A stretch of DNA of 14,448 bases from Gammaproteobacteria bacterium (lineage in GTDB: Bacteria; Pseudomonadota; Gammaproteobacteria; Chromatiales; Sedimenticolaceae). The notes beneath the pieces are model-generated. The model searched no databases and was not told the DNA's origin. It saw nothing but the letters and a program-made list of their open reading frames with translations. Below are positions 1 through 8,623 of this stretch, one piece after another. The stretch spans positions 1 through 14,448 of the forward strand of contig JAGRHB010000018.1 in NCBI GenBank assembly GCA_020445245.1, in the 5' to 3' direction. A program made the position numbers and the translations under genes. Numbering within the stretch: position 1 is the first letter of the stretch; every line of letters starts with the position of its first letter.

Positions 1-1222
1 CGGGCGGCACCGATTCACTGTGAAACGCATAGCGCAGGATATCGGGTGTATTCACGCCCACCCAGGCCAGGCTGTACATCTGGAAGCGACCGGCCTTGAT
101 GTCGCCAAAGAACGTGCCCCACTCGTAGCTGCTGACCTTCAGATCGACACCCACGGCCGCCAGCTGACTCTGCAGTACGTGCGCGATCCGCAGACGAAAG
201 GGATCGGTCGATGTCTTGTAGCTGAGTGTCAATGGATGCTGTTCATCGTAGCCCGCACGCCGCAGGTGGTCGCGCGCGCGCTGTGGGTTGTAACCGTATG
301 CGGGCAGATCGCTCACTCCGGCCCAATGCTGCGGACGCAGCACTGACTCGGCCTTGTGCGCGCGCCCGCCGAACAGGTAACGGATGATCGCATCACGGTC
401 GATTGCGTGCGCGATGGCCGCCCTCACATCGCGGCTGGACAGCACCGGATCATCGAGATTGAAACCGATATAGGCGAAGGTGGTGCCCGGCCCCTCCTCC
501 AGGGTCAGTCCGGACGTGCCTGCCAGATAGCCGTACAGCTCACTGGGCAGGTCGTTCTGCAACAGATGCGCCTCGCCGCGCAGCAGCTTTAGGGTGCGCA
601 TCGTGGGATCAGCCACCGGCACCAGCGCCACCCGCTGTCCATCGGTGCGGCGGCGCAACAGCACGCCACCGTCGCTCCTCCATTCGACGAAGGCAAAGGG
701 GCCACTGCCAATGGGATGCCGACCGAGTTCGCGACCAGTCGCTGCCTGCGCCGGCACGATCCCGACCGTCAGTCGGCTGACAAATGACGGATCCGGCTTT
801 TTCAGCAGGAAATCCACGTCGCCGTCGTTGACGATCACCACCGCCCGGATGTTGGCCAGTGCGCCACCATGTGGTGAACCCAGTGTGGGATCGAGGAGAC
901 TCCGATAGGTCGCAGCGACGTCCTGCGCATCGGGCAGTCGACCGTCCCAGAACGGCGCACGTGACGGCAACAGGCTGAGGCGGTAGTGATCAGTACCGAG
1001 CGCCCGCCAGGTGGCCATCTGTGGTTGCGCCCTGCCCCTTTCGTCCAGCGTCACCAGTCGATCGTAGAGCAACGCATTGGTGCGCTCGGAGACGGCGTCA
1101 CCGGCAAGCCTGGGATCGAGCACACTGGGAGCATTGGCGACGGCGAAAACGAGGACGTCGCTATCCGGCGACTTGCAGGCGACGAGTGACAGACACAGGC
1201 AGGTCACCGCCAGTCTTACCAT
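1..1222 (-). CDS. ABC transporter substrate-binding lipoprotein, family 5 (DppA/OppA type), 3' end outside window
   Basis: The minus strand is open from an ATG at 1222 to the window edge, giving 407 residues with no stop. The protein starts MVRLAVTCLCLSLVAC, a short lipoprotein signal peptide with a lipobox (LVAC) and cysteine at residue 16; lysine follows the cysteine, which favours outer-membrane sorting. Family features of SBP_bac_5 include an early AVANAPSVLDPRLAGD stretch, a central GSGPFAFVEW, and FNLDDP followed by VRAAIAHAIDRDAI. Near the cut end comes NTPDILRYAFHSESVPP, the usual place of the ligand-pocket segment close to the C-terminus. Family members run to about 500-540 residues, so roughly 100 are missing. 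The ATG overlaps the end of the CYTH gene by 7 nt, so translation is probably coupled. It should bind a peptide or similar solute for an ABC importer, but no permease or ATPase gene is visible and the ligand cannot be named. Confidence 0.85.
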   Translation of the reverse strand, partial: MVRLAVTCLCLSLVACKSPDSDVLVFAVANAPSVLDPRLAGDAVSERTNALLYDRLVTLDERGRAQPQMATWRALGTDHYRLSLLPSRAPFWDGRLPDAQDVAATYRSLLDPTLGSPHGGALANIRAVVIVNDGDVDFLLKKPDPSFVSRLTVGIVPAQAATGRELGRHPIGSGPFAFVEWRSDGGVLLRRRTDGQRVALVPVADPTMRTLKLLRGEAHLLQNDLPSELYGYLAGTSGLTLEEGPGTTFAYIGFNLDDPVLSSRDVRAAIAHAIDRDAIIRYLFGGRAHKAESVLRPQHWAGVSDLPAYGYNPQRARDHLRRAGYDEQHPLTLSYKTSTDPFRLRIAHVLQSQLAAVGVDLKVSSYEWGTFFGDIKAGRFQMYSLAWVGVNTPDILRYAFHSESVPP

Positions 1223-1683
1223 TGGCTGTACGGCTGCCTGCTCAGGTTGCTGTTGTAATAGCGCAGGTCGGCCGACACCTCCTCGCCCAGCCAGTCCGGT
1301 CGCTCGAATGCCTCATCGGCGTCTTCCAGCTCGATCTCCGCGATCACCAGACCATCATTGTCGCCGTGGAACTCGTCGATCTCCCATAGGTGACCGCCAT
1401 GGCTGACGTGATGGCGCGTCTTGTCGATCATCGGACGCAATGCAACGTGTTCCAGGATCTCGCGGGCGTCGCTGAGCGGTATCTCGTACTCGTACTCGAG
1501 CCGATTGATGCCGTCCAGCGTGTGCTTGATGTTGAGCTCGGCGACACCGCCCATGATGCGGACCCTGACTGCCGATGTGTCACCGCGCAACAGGTACCCC
1601 TGGACCATACGAGCGCTGTGGCTGACCGCGTCGCGCCAGGTGTCCGATCGCAGCAGGAACTTGCGTTCGATCTCCCTGCCCAT
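1216..1683 (-). CDS. CYTH-domain protein (inorganic triphosphatase / class IV adenylate cyclase family)
   Basis: This 155-residue protein is a complete single CYTH domain. It opens with the defining ExExK signature (E4, E6, K8 in REIERKF). The alternating charged residues that line the triphosphate tunnel follow: R40 and R42 (VRVRI), K53 (NIKHT), E63/E65/E67, K88 and R90, E116/E118/E120 (AEIELE), and a late RYYNSNLS. Short bacterial members with this layout are mostly metal-dependent inorganic triphosphatases; a few relatives make cAMP, and sequence alone does not separate the two. The protein should be cytosolic. Its ATG overlaps the rlmD stop by one base (TGATG), implying coupled translation, and the next lipoprotein gene starts inside its last codons. 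No helical CHAD domain is attached. Confidence 0.9.
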   Translation of the reverse strand: MGREIERKFLLRSDTWRDAVSHSARMVQGYLLRGDTSAVRVRIMGGVAELNIKHTLDGINRLEYEYEIPLSDAREILEHVALRPMIDKTRHHVSHGGHLWEIDEFHGDNDGLVIAEIELEDADEAFERPDWLGEEVSADLRYYNSNLSRQPYSQW

Positions 1684-3014
1684 CAGCGGCGCTCGAACAA
1701 GGCGATCGATTCCACGTGCGCCGTGTGTGGAAACATATCCATCACCCCGGCACTGACCAGGCGGTAGCCGTATCTACCCACCAGTTCGCCGGCATCCCTC
1801 GCCAGTGTCCCCGGATAACACGAAACATAGACGATGCGCCTGATGCCCATTGCCGGCAGCAGAGGCAGCACCTGCAGCGCACCGCTGCGCGGCGGGTCGA
1901 GGAGCGCCTTGTCGAACTGCCGGGTCATCCAGGGTTCGGCCTGCAGCTCGCCGTACAGATCCGCGGCGAAGAATTCGGCATTCGCAATGGCATTGCTTTC
2001 GGCGTTGCGTCGGGCGCGCTCGACCAGGCCGGCATCGCCCTCCACACCGACCACCCGCCGGCAGTGGCGCGCGATCGGCAGCGTGAAATTGCCGATCCCG
2101 CAAAACAGGTCGAGGACATCGTCGTCGGCCTGCGGATCGAGCAGCTGCACTGCATGATCGATCATCTTGCGGTTGATGTCGGTGTTCACCTGGGTAAAGT
2201 CACCCGGCAGGAAACCCAGAGTCACGGCATACGCCGGGAGTTCGTATCGCAGGTCGACAGCCTCACCCAGCGGATGCACCGTCTCAGGCCCACCCGGTTG
2301 CAGATAGAAGACGAGGTCATTCTCTTGCGCAAAGGCAAGCAACCGACGCCCGTCATCGCTGCCCAGCGGATCGAGGATGCGCAGGATCAGCACGCAGCGC
2401 TCGTCATCCATCGCCATCTCGATCTGCGGCAGACGCCGGCTGATACTCAGCGACTCGATCAGCGTGCTGAGCAGCGGCAGGATCTCTCCCACACGTGGAT
2501 GCAGTACGTGGCACATCTGTACGTCCGCAACGAAGCTCGACCCACGCTCGCGAAAGCCGACCAGCACCTTGCCCTTGCGCGCAACATCCTTGACTCCGAG
2601 CCGCGCCTTGCGCCGATAGCCCCAGGGCGAATCATTCATGATCGGAGGAAGCAGGGTATCCGGTGCGACACGCCCGATCTGGCGAAGATTGTCGATCAGT
2701 ACCGCCTGCTTGGCCTCTACCTGCGCCGACGGGTCGAGGTGCTGCAGGCTGCAGCCACCACACACGCCGTACTGTGCGCAGCGTGGCTCCACGCGGACCT
2801 CTGACGGCTCGACGACCGTCACCACCTGCCCTTCGTCGTGGCTGCGTTTGCGATTCAGATAGCGGAATGTCACGGTCTCACCCGGCAAGGCGCCATGCAC
2901 GAAGGTCGCCTTGCCATCGACACGCGCCACGCCGCGGCCATCATGCGACATGCTCTCGATCCGGGCCTCGAACTCGCCTTGCGGCAGGCTCACACGACGG
3001 CGCCTTCGTCCCAT
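1683..3014 (-). CDS. rlmD: 23S rRNA (uracil-1939-C5)-methyltransferase RlmD
   Basis: This 443-residue SAM-dependent enzyme methylates C5 of U1939 in 23S rRNA. An N-terminal TRAM domain (about residues 8-68, with SMSHDGRGVARVDGKATFV) is followed by the four cysteines of the 4Fe-4S cluster: C79, C85, C88 (CAQYGVCGGC) and C168. The Rossmann methyltransferase domain has FTQVN (273-277), the SAM-binding LDLFCGIGNF (301-310), DPPRSGA (373-379) and the catalytic cysteine C399 in YVSCYPGTLARD. The usual asparagine after that cysteine (SCNP) is tyrosine here, a tolerated-looking variation. Length matches the family. The ATG lies directly after the TAG of the upstream gene with no gap, and a strong GGAGGA ribosome-binding site sits 8 nt before it inside that gene. 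In Pseudomonas the same gene also lies beside cysM. Confidence 0.97.
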   Translation of the reverse strand: MGRRRRRVSLPQGEFEARIESMSHDGRGVARVDGKATFVHGALPGETVTFRYLNRKRSHDEGQVVTVVEPSEVRVEPRCAQYGVCGGCSLQHLDPSAQVEAKQAVLIDNLRQIGRVAPDTLLPPIMNDSPWGYRRKARLGVKDVARKGKVLVGFRERGSSFVADVQMCHVLHPRVGEILPLLSTLIESLSISRRLPQIEMAMDDERCVLILRILDPLGSDDGRRLLAFAQENDLVFYLQPGGPETVHPLGEAVDLRYELPAYAVTLGFLPGDFTQVNTDINRKMIDHAVQLLDPQADDDVLDLFCGIGNFTLPIARHCRRVVGVEGDAGLVERARRNAESNAIANAEFFAADLYGELQAEPWMTRQFDKALLDPPRSGALQVLPLLPAMGIRRIVYVSCYPGTLARDAGELVGRYGYRLVSAGVMDMFPHTAHVESIALFERR

Positions 3015-3749
3015 CTATTCGGTCCTCCAGGCGGCAAGGAAATCGGCCAGGTGCCCGTCACTGCGCCTGGCGAGCGCCTGACGCAGGTTGTTCTGCACCC
3101 GCGCACTGTCGTGGCGCGTCACCTGCCCGGTCACACTGAACACCCGCAGTGCCAACAGGTATGTATTCAGTGCCGCGATCTCGCTGAACGCCTGGACCTC
3201 GGCGTGCCGGCCCGCCAGCCAGGCGGCGTAGACATCATCTTCCGTGCGGGCGCACATGCCGGGAAAGCCAAGCTTGCGCGCAGTTTCGTCCAGCCCTGGC
3301 CGATCCACCCCGGGCCCCGCCAGCCAGTCCAGGAGATCGACATGGAGATCATCCCTTTCCTTCAATGTCTGCCAGTACGCGGGAAAGCTCAGGGCATGTT
3401 TGAGACTGCGGAAATGGATCAGCGGCACGCCGTTGCGCGAACTGTCCCAGGCCACCATGCGACCGTCGCGCATCGCCGCCGTGAACAACGCCTGCAGCAT
3501 GTCCCGCTCGGTGTGTCCGGCCAGGCCGACCGACTCGATCAGTACCTTGTCGACTGAATACTGAATCAGCGTGACACTGGCGATCGCACGTTGATCCCAG
3601 CGCAGTTCCTCGCTCGAGCCGGTCTGCTGCTTGCGCCGGTGGAACAGGACCTTGGAGACAGCCTTGTCATCGAGGTCGTGCAGGCCGAACACCTGCCGTG
3701 TGGTGTCAGTGTCGGGAACCGACGACAGTGCGAATACCGAGAAACGCAT
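3015..3749 (-). CDS. Degenerate PolB-type 3'-5' exonuclease homologue, probably catalytically dead
   Basis: This 244-residue protein matches, from memory, the predicted 3'-5' exonuclease family related to the PolB proofreading domain (DNA_pol_B_exo2). The N-terminus FALSSVPDTD aligns with the family FDIETVPD; WDSSRNGVPLIHFRSLKHA with WNGxGFDLPVLHYRAL; LDETARKLGFPGM with LDEIAxLLGFPGK; VYAAWLAGRHAEVQAFSE plus ALNTYLLALR with VWxAYLAGDxxxIRDYCE plus DVLNTYLLYLR; the C-terminus ends LADFLAAW as the family does. By that alignment the DxE of motif I, the motif II aspartate and the motif III aspartate are all replaced, and the loop containing FKWNNYLNRYHWRH is missing. The frame is intact, so it may have a retained structural or nucleic-acid-binding role. 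It starts 15 nt after cysM and abuts rlmD. The family assignment is fairly secure; inactivity is inferred. Confidence 0.75.
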   Translation of the reverse strand: MRFSVFALSSVPDTDTTRQVFGLHDLDDKAVSKVLFHRRKQQTGSSEELRWDQRAIASVTLIQYSVDKVLIESVGLAGHTERDMLQALFTAAMRDGRMVAWDSSRNGVPLIHFRSLKHALSFPAYWQTLKERDDLHVDLLDWLAGPGVDRPGLDETARKLGFPGMCARTEDDVYAAWLAGRHAEVQAFSEIAALNTYLLALRVFSVTGQVTRHDSARVQNNLRQALARRSDGHLADFLAAWRTE

Positions 3750-3764
3750 GTTCAGGGATCTCTG

Positions 3765-4658
3765 CTATTCGGCGGGGAAAACGCCGGTGGACAGATAGCG
3801 GTCACCACGGTCGCAGACAATGGTGACGATGACGGCATTCTCGACCTCGGCCGACAGACGCAACGCCGCCGCGACCGCACCGCCGGAAGAAATGCCGCAG
3901 AAGATGCCCTCCTCGGCGGCCAGCCGGCGGGTCGTGACCTCGGCCTCTTCCTGGGTGACATCCATCTCGCGGTCCACCAGGGAGGCGTCGAAGATCGCCG
4001 GGACATACTCAGGCGGCCAGCGGCGGATGCCGGGGATCGATGCGCCTTCGGCGGGCTGGACGCCGACAATCTGTGGCCGCGGGTCCTGCTCGCGCAGAAA
4101 GCGTGCGGTTCCCATGATGGTGCCCGTCGTACCCATCGCACTGACGAAGTGCGTGACATTGCCGGCGGTGTCGCGCCAGATCTCCGGGCCTGTGGTCTCG
4201 TAATGCGCGCGCGGGTTGTCCGGATTGGCGAATTGGTCAAGTACCTTGCCCCTGCCCTCGCGCTCCATCTGCAGTGCCAGGTCGCGCGCCCCTTCCATGC
4301 CCTGTTCACGCGAGACCAGGATCAGTTCGGCGCCATAGGCGCGCATCGAGGCGCGACGTTCGACACTGAGGTTCTCCGGCATGATCAATATCATGCGGAA
4401 ACCACGGATTGCCGCGGCCATCGCCAGGGCGATGCCGGTGTTGCCGCTGGTCGCCTCGATCAGGGTGTCGCCGATCGTGATCTCGCCGCGCTCCTGGGCG
4501 TGCCTGATCATCGAGATCGCCGGCCGGTCTTTCACCGAGCCTGCCGGGTTGTTGCCTTCGAGCTTGACCAGTATCTGATTGCTGCTTGCGCCAGGCAGAC
4601 GCTGCAGCCGAAGCAGTGGCGTGTTGCCGACGAAGGATTCGATTGTTGGGTATGTCAT
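3765..4658 (-). CDS. cysM: Cysteine synthase B (O-acetylserine sulfhydrylase B)
   Basis: This PLP enzyme makes cysteine from O-acetylserine and sulfide; the CysM isozyme can also use thiosulfate to make S-sulfocysteine. The N-terminus has [10 protein letters not shown]. The PLP Schiff-base lysine is K43 in [13 protein letters not shown], the substrate loop is TSGNTG (70-75), the phosphate-binding loop is GTTGT (about 176-180), and GISSGGA occurs near residue 255. The ending [13 protein letters not shown] is characteristic of CysM rather than CysK, which has ERYLSTALF-like endings. Length of 297 residues is normal. The ATG at 4658 gives [14 protein letters not shown], the standard start, although no clear Shine-Dalgarno sequence precedes it. 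It is the first gene of the left-hand minus-strand run and is divergent from the sensor kinase. Confidence 0.96.
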   Translation of the reverse strand: MTYPTIESFVGNTPLLRLQRLPGASSNQILVKLEGNNPAGSVKDRPAISMIRHAQERGEITIGDTLIEATSGNTGIALAMAAAIRGFRMILIMPENLSVERRASMRAYGAELILVSREQGMEGARDLALQMEREGRGKVLDQFANPDNPRAHYETTGPEIWRDTAGNVTHFVSAMGTTGTIMGTARFLREQDPRPQIVGVQPAEGASIPGIRRWPPEYVPAIFDASLVDREMDVTQEEAEVTTRRLAAEEGIFCGISSGGAVAAALRLSAEVENAVIVTIVCDRGDRYLSTGVFPAE

Positions 4659-4750
4659 CGCGGCAGTTTACTCAATCGGAAAGGGCAAAACGAGTTAGTA
4701 TCCCCCGCGACGAGGCCGTTTGGCAGTGCTTGGACAGCAAAGGAATCGCC
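4659..4750. promoter_or_regulatory. Divergent intergenic region between cysM and the hybrid kinase
   Basis: These 92 bases lie between the cysM ATG and the proposed kinase TTG start and must hold promoters for both directions. The stretch is clearly more AT-rich than its neighbours (for example 4667-4700). TAGTAT at 4696-4701 is a four-of-six match to a -10 box facing the kinase, but no -35 box lies at proper spacing, so no promoter is called. An in-frame ATG at 4652 would extend the kinase across this region, but it lacks a ribosome-binding site and the codons there are unlike the rest of the gene. Confidence 0.4.
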
Positions 4751-7144
4751 TTGCTCGAATTCCTCAAACCCTATCGCGCGGACAGTATCTACTACGGGGG
4801 TTTCCTGATCGCCCTGAGCCCCCTTTTGCTCGGTGTGGTCGGGTTCGGGGTCTACGTGTGGCTCGGAGGCGGGCAGGTCCCGGCTGCGCTGATCGGGATA
4901 GCAGTCATTGTACTGGGGCTGGTCGCGACACTGGCGCTCGTGATGCTGTACCTGCGTCGGCTGCTGTCTCCAATCTCCGAGATCAATCGTGCCATGCAAC
5001 GGGTGCAGGCGGGCGAGTTGGACGCCCGCGTCGGAAATGGCTCCCCGGGCGAGTTGGGCGAACTCGAGGCCGGGTTCAACGTCATGGCACAGAATCTGGA
5101 AACCGGCCACGAGCAGTTGCAGGAGAGGGTCGAACAGGCCACGCGCGAGGTGCAGGAAAGCATGGAGGTGATCGAGATCCGCAACGCCGAGCTCGACCTG
5201 GCGCGCCGCCGCGCAATCCATGCAAGTCGGGCAAAATCCGAGTTCCTTGCCAATATGAGCCACGAAATCCGTACACCGATGAACGGTGTCATCGGTTTTA
5301 CCCGCCTGCTGAGCAAGACCACGTTGGATGAAAAACAGCGTGACTTTGTCGAAACAATCAAGAAATCGGCCGGCTCCCTGCTGCGGATCGTTGACGATAT
5401 CCTGGATTTTTCACAGCTCGAGTCGGGAAAGCTGGTGCTCAACCACGAACCCTTCAAGCTGCGTGAATGCGTCGAGACGGCGGTCGCGCTGTGGGCTCCG
5501 CAGGCCCATGCACGGCATCTCGAACTGGTCTCGATGGTCTACAGCGACGTCCCCGAACATCTTGTCGGCGACGAAACACGCATCATCCAGATTCTCAACA
5601 ACCTGCTCGGAAACGCCGTCAAATTCACCGATCAGGGTGAGATCGTCGTGCGGGTGATGCTCGAAGAGGAAGACGACCATGGAGCGGGAATCAGCTTTGC
5701 GGTGAGCGACACGGGTATCGGAATCCCACTGGGTGAACAGCAGCGCCTGTTCGTGGCGTTCGACCAGGGCAGCGCCACGACCAACCGCCTGTTCGGGGGT
5801 ACCGGGCTCGGCTTGAGCATCTGTCACTCACTGGCCACCGCGATGCATGGCCATATCAACGTCAACAGTCGCCCGGGTGAAGGATCGGTGTTTCGCGTGA
5901 CCGTGCGGCTCGATCGGGATCCCGATGCCCCCCCACCGCGGCAGGTCAAGCCGCTGAACCGTCGCGCCCTGTTGGTCGAGCCGCACCGACTGTCGCGTAT
6001 CGCCCTCGAGAACGCACTGACCGATCTTGGCATGGCGGTAGACGGGGTCGCCGGGTTCGCCGAACTCGCCGATCCGGACCTCTCTCGCTATGCCCTGGCA
6101 GCACTGGGCTGCGGCGACGAGGCATCGCAGGTCGAGGAATGCCTTGCACGGATTGTAGAGCTGAGCAACGGTCAGCGCTTGCCGGTCATCGCCCTGGTCT
6201 CCGGTTCGGACGAGGAGTTGCTGAGCCGGTTTACCGCCGCCGGTGCCAACTATTGCCTGAGCAAGCCGCTGCAACGCCGCCACCTGTTGGAGAGCGTCCG
6301 CGGCTGCCTGCGCACGGGCAACCTGGCGCTGTATGGCGGAACGCAACAGCCCGCTGCCGCAGCACCCGGTGCGGAGGATATCGATCAGGAACACCTGTTA
6401 CACGGCAAGGTGTGCCTCGCGGCCGACGACCACCCGATCAATCTGCAGCTGATCACCCACCTTTTGCGTGATATGGGTGCGAGGGTACTGGCCGTCGAAG
6501 ACGGTGACGATGCGGTAGAAGTGGCGCGGGACAACGTCATCGACATGGCATTTCTCGATGTCCATATGCCGCGCATGAACGGGCTGGAGGCCGCTCGCCG
6601 AATCCTTGCGCTCAACCCCGACCGCCAGGTCCCGATCGTAGCACTCACTGCCGACGCGGCTGAAAAGAACCAGCGGGAGATCACCCGAGCGGGCATCCAC
6701 CGCTATCTGATCAAGCCCGTGAGCGACGACGACCTGCGGCAGACGGTCAGCGAACTGTTGTCCGGGGGGGCACCGGCACGCTTCGTCAGGGCGCCCACAC
6801 ACAGCATCCCTCAGCGTGACTGGCCCGTGCGCGATGAGGCGCAGGCGATGCGGATCTCCGGGGGTTCGATCAATATCGCCGCCAAACTGTTCAACGAGTT
6901 GTGTGCCGAGCTCCCGACATCACTCGGCACCTTGCACGAGACCTTCGAACGCCGAGACTGGTCCGAGCTGTGGCAGCTGGCGCATCGGTTGCACGGTGCC
7001 GCGGCGGTATGCGGCGTCCCTGCGCTCTATCACGCCCTGAGCGACCTGCAGCCTGCGGTGACGCTGGAAGACGAGCCCACAGTCAGCGTGCTGCTGGACC
7101 ACGTGGAAAAAGAGGCGAAACGGGTCCTCGAATCCAGCGCCTGA
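4751..7144 (+). CDS. barA: GacS/BarA-like hybrid sensor histidine kinase (HAMP-HisKA-HATPase-REC-REC-Hpt)
   Basis: A 797-residue tripartite phosphorelay kinase when started at TTG 4751, which has AAGGA at 4740-4744 six bases upstream. Two membrane helices (about 17-38 and 45-68) are joined by only GGGQVP, so there is no periplasmic domain. HAMP follows (about 68-120), then a helical linker. HisKA has the phospho-histidine H171 in [11 protein letters not shown]. The ATPase has the N box [10 protein letters not shown] (N288), DTGIGI (320-325) and GGTGLGLSI. The first receiver (about 403-520) has lost its acidic pocket and phospho-aspartate but keeps the lysine (K505). The second is intact: D559, D560, D603 ([11 protein letters not shown]), T633 and K655. 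The C-terminal Hpt domain carries AHRLHG with probable phospho-histidine H745. Architecture and the cysM-rlmD neighbourhood point to GacS/BarA, which signals to GacA/UvrY; no partner regulator is in the window. Confidence 0.85.
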   Translation: MLEFLKPYRADSIYYGGFLIALSPLLLGVVGFGVYVWLGGGQVPAALIGIAVIVLGLVATLALVMLYLRRLLSPISEINRAMQRVQAGELDARVGNGSPGELGELEAGFNVMAQNLETGHEQLQERVEQATREVQESMEVIEIRNAELDLARRRAIHASRAKSEFLANMSHEIRTPMNGVIGFTRLLSKTTLDEKQRDFVETIKKSAGSLLRIVDDILDFSQLESGKLVLNHEPFKLRECVETAVALWAPQAHARHLELVSMVYSDVPEHLVGDETRIIQILNNLLGNAVKFTDQGEIVVRVMLEEEDDHGAGISFAVSDTGIGIPLGEQQRLFVAFDQGSATTNRLFGGTGLGLSICHSLATAMHGHINVNSRPGEGSVFRVTVRLDRDPDAPPPRQVKPLNRRALLVEPHRLSRIALENALTDLGMAVDGVAGFAELADPDLSRYALAALGCGDEASQVEECLARIVELSNGQRLPVIALVSGSDEELLSRFTAAGANYCLSKPLQRRHLLESVRGCLRTGNLALYGGTQQPAAAAPGAEDIDQEHLLHGKVCLAADDHPINLQLITHLLRDMGARVLAVEDGDDAVEVARDNVIDMAFLDVHMPRMNGLEAARRILALNPDRQVPIVALTADAAEKNQREITRAGIHRYLIKPVSDDDLRQTVSELLSGGAPARFVRAPTHSIPQRDWPVRDEAQAMRISGGSINIAAKLFNELCAELPTSLGTLHETFERRDWSELWQLAHRLHGAAAVCGVPALYHALSDLQPAVTLEDEPTVSVLLDHVEKEAKRVLESSA

Positions 7145-7166
7145 GTACTGGCACGACAACAAGCCC

Positions 7167-7919
7167 TCAAGCGGCTGGTGGCTGCAACAGGCGCTTCATG
7201 TCTGCCACGGCCTGATGAAGACCGCTGAATACCGCCCGGCTGACAATGGCGTGGCCAATGTTGAACTCGAGGATCCCGTCAATCGCCGCGACCGCCTTGA
7301 TGTTGTGATAATCGAGGCCGTGTCCGGCATTCACCTGCAGGCCGAGTTGCACACCATGTGCGACGGCGTTGGCGATTCGCCCAAGGGTATCCCTGACGGC
7401 CGCCGGCTGATGCGCCTCCGCGTAGTGGCCGGTGTGGATCTCGACGACCGGCGCGCCGATATCGACGGCGGCCTCCAGTTGCCTGGGATCGGCATCGATA
7501 AACAAGGATACGCGGATACCGGCAGCGGCGAGCTCGGCGCAATAATCCTTCAGGAATGCCCGGCTCGCCGACGCGTCGAGTCCACCCTCGGTAGTCAATT
7601 CTTCCCGCTTTTCGGGGACCAGACAGCAATCCGCCGGGCGCAGCCGCTTGGCGATCTGCAGCATCTCGGCCGTGGCCGCCATTTCGAGATTCATCCGTGT
7701 CTGCAGTATTCCGGACAACATCTCGACATCCCGATCCTGAATATGGCGCCGGTCTTCGCGCAGGTGCAGCGTGATTGAGTCGGCGCCGGCCTGCTCGGCC
7801 ACCAATGCGGCCTGGATGGGTTCGGGGTAACGGGTGCCACGTGCCTGGCGCAGGGTGGCCACATGGTCGATGTTCACCCCGAGCAATCGTTCGTAGTCGG
7901 TCATTTGATGATGTCGCAT
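7167..7919 (-). CDS. pdxJ: Pyridoxine 5'-phosphate synthase PdxJ
   Basis: PdxJ condenses 1-deoxyxylulose 5-phosphate with 3-amino-1-phosphohydroxyacetone, the ring-closing step of DXP-dependent vitamin B6 synthesis, in the cytosol. The (beta/alpha)8 barrel shows [15 protein letters not shown] (15-29), [10 protein letters not shown] with H52, MNLEMA with E79, [28 protein letters not shown] with H200, and [11 protein letters not shown]. The start at 7919 was chosen because AGGA lies 8 nt upstream and 13 nt separate it from the recO stop; this gives 250 residues. An ATG at 7904 (MTDYERLLG) is closer to the usual N-terminus but has no ribosome-binding site, and a more upstream in-frame start at 7970 would run into recO. 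It is the last gene of the right-hand run, and acpS, its usual downstream partner, is absent. Confidence 0.96.
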   Translation of the reverse strand: MRHHQMTDYERLLGVNIDHVATLRQARGTRYPEPIQAALVAEQAGADSITLHLREDRRHIQDRDVEMLSGILQTRMNLEMAATAEMLQIAKRLRPADCCLVPEKREELTTEGGLDASASRAFLKDYCAELAAAGIRVSLFIDADPRQLEAAVDIGAPVVEIHTGHYAEAHQPAAVRDTLGRIANAVAHGVQLGLQVNAGHGLDYHNIKAVAAIDGILEFNIGHAIVSRAVFSGLHQAVADMKRLLQPPAA

Positions 7920-7932
7920 GTCGGAATTCCTG

Positions 7933-8619
7933 TCAGCGGAACAGCTCGCGGCTGCGCAACGGGCGGCCATCCAGATGATGGTTGATCACCCGGCGCATCA
8001 GCAATCTCGCTTCGCGTGCCACCCGGTCGTTGGTGAATTCACCGTTGCGCAGTGCCAGCAGCGTCTCGCCGGTTACCACCGTCGGGCCGTCACCGGACAC
8101 CCGCCGTGGCCCACTGTCGATGTCGTAATTGTAACTGCCCGCTGCATCGATTGGTCGGCCCTCTGCATCCGATTCCAATTCGAGTCCCAGGCCCAGGTGT
8201 TGCAGCAGGCTGACCTCGAATCGCCGCAACACCGGCTCGGATGCGGAGGCCCCGGCCAGTCCGGCGATCGCCGTGGCGTACCCGTCAAACAGGTCCGCAG
8301 ACGCATCCTGTCGTGCGGTGAGCTTGAGCAGCAGTTCATTGATATACAGCCCGCAGTAAAGTGCACGCCCCAGCAATTGCACCGGCTGCCCCGCCGCCTC
8401 GGCGCGCAGCAGCGACAGCACTTCGCCCCTGCCCCGGAGCTCCACCAGCAAATGGGCAAAGGTCTGAATGCGCACTGTAGTGGCCTTTGCCCGCAACACG
8501 CCCTTGGCGACGCAGGCAACGCGACCATGCTCCCGTGTCAGCAGGTCGACGAGCAGGCTACTGTCGCCATAGCGACGGGTATGCAATACGTACGCGGCCT
8601 GCAGACTGTGCGGGTCCAA
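7933..8619 (-). CDS. recO: DNA repair protein RecO
   Basis: RecO works with RecF and RecR to load RecA on SSB-coated gaps and also anneals single strands. The 228-residue protein has the typical N-terminal OB-fold opening ([27 protein letters not shown]), the linking VAKGVLRAK, and the helical C-terminal half with [15 protein letters not shown] and [19 protein letters not shown], ending in [22 protein letters not shown]. No zinc-finger cysteine set is visible, as in many proteobacterial RecO proteins. The start is TTG at 8619: no ATG or GTG is available in frame nearby, and the protein aligns with RecO from there. Only 4 nt separate it from the era stop and its ribosome-binding site is weak, so coupled translation is likely. 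Confidence 0.93.
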   Translation of the reverse strand: MDPHSLQAAYVLHTRRYGDSSLLVDLLTREHGRVACVAKGVLRAKATTVRIQTFAHLLVELRGRGEVLSLLRAEAAGQPVQLLGRALYCGLYINELLLKLTARQDASADLFDGYATAIAGLAGASASEPVLRRFEVSLLQHLGLGLELESDAEGRPIDAAGSYNYDIDSGPRRVSGDGPTVVTGETLLALRNGEFTNDRVAREARLLMRRVINHHLDGRPLRSRELFR

Positions 8620-8623
8620 TCTT

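Noticed and set aside
20..1189. Several short plus-strand open frames across the left edge
   Set aside because: The minus strand here is one uninterrupted frame with a lipoprotein signal and SBP_bac_5 motifs, which explains the region.
1716..2804. A 362-codon open frame on the plus strand opposite rlmD, and similar long frames at 2838-3557, 8702-9673 and 12757-13692
   Set aside because: All lie antisense to genes with clear motifs and show low-complexity, arginine/histidine/glutamine-rich translations without domains.
4586..4750. An N-terminal extension of the kinase starting at ATG 4586 or ATG 4652
   Set aside because: It would overlap cysM or its start, has no ribosome-binding site and uses codons unlike the rest of the gene; TTG 4751 has AAGGA at good spacing.
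3591..4808. A 405-codon open frame on the plus strand opposite cysM
   Set aside because: It is a mirror frame of a strongly supported CysM gene in GC-rich DNA, has no family resemblance I recognise, and its composition (many R, A, G, Q) is that of a shadow frame.
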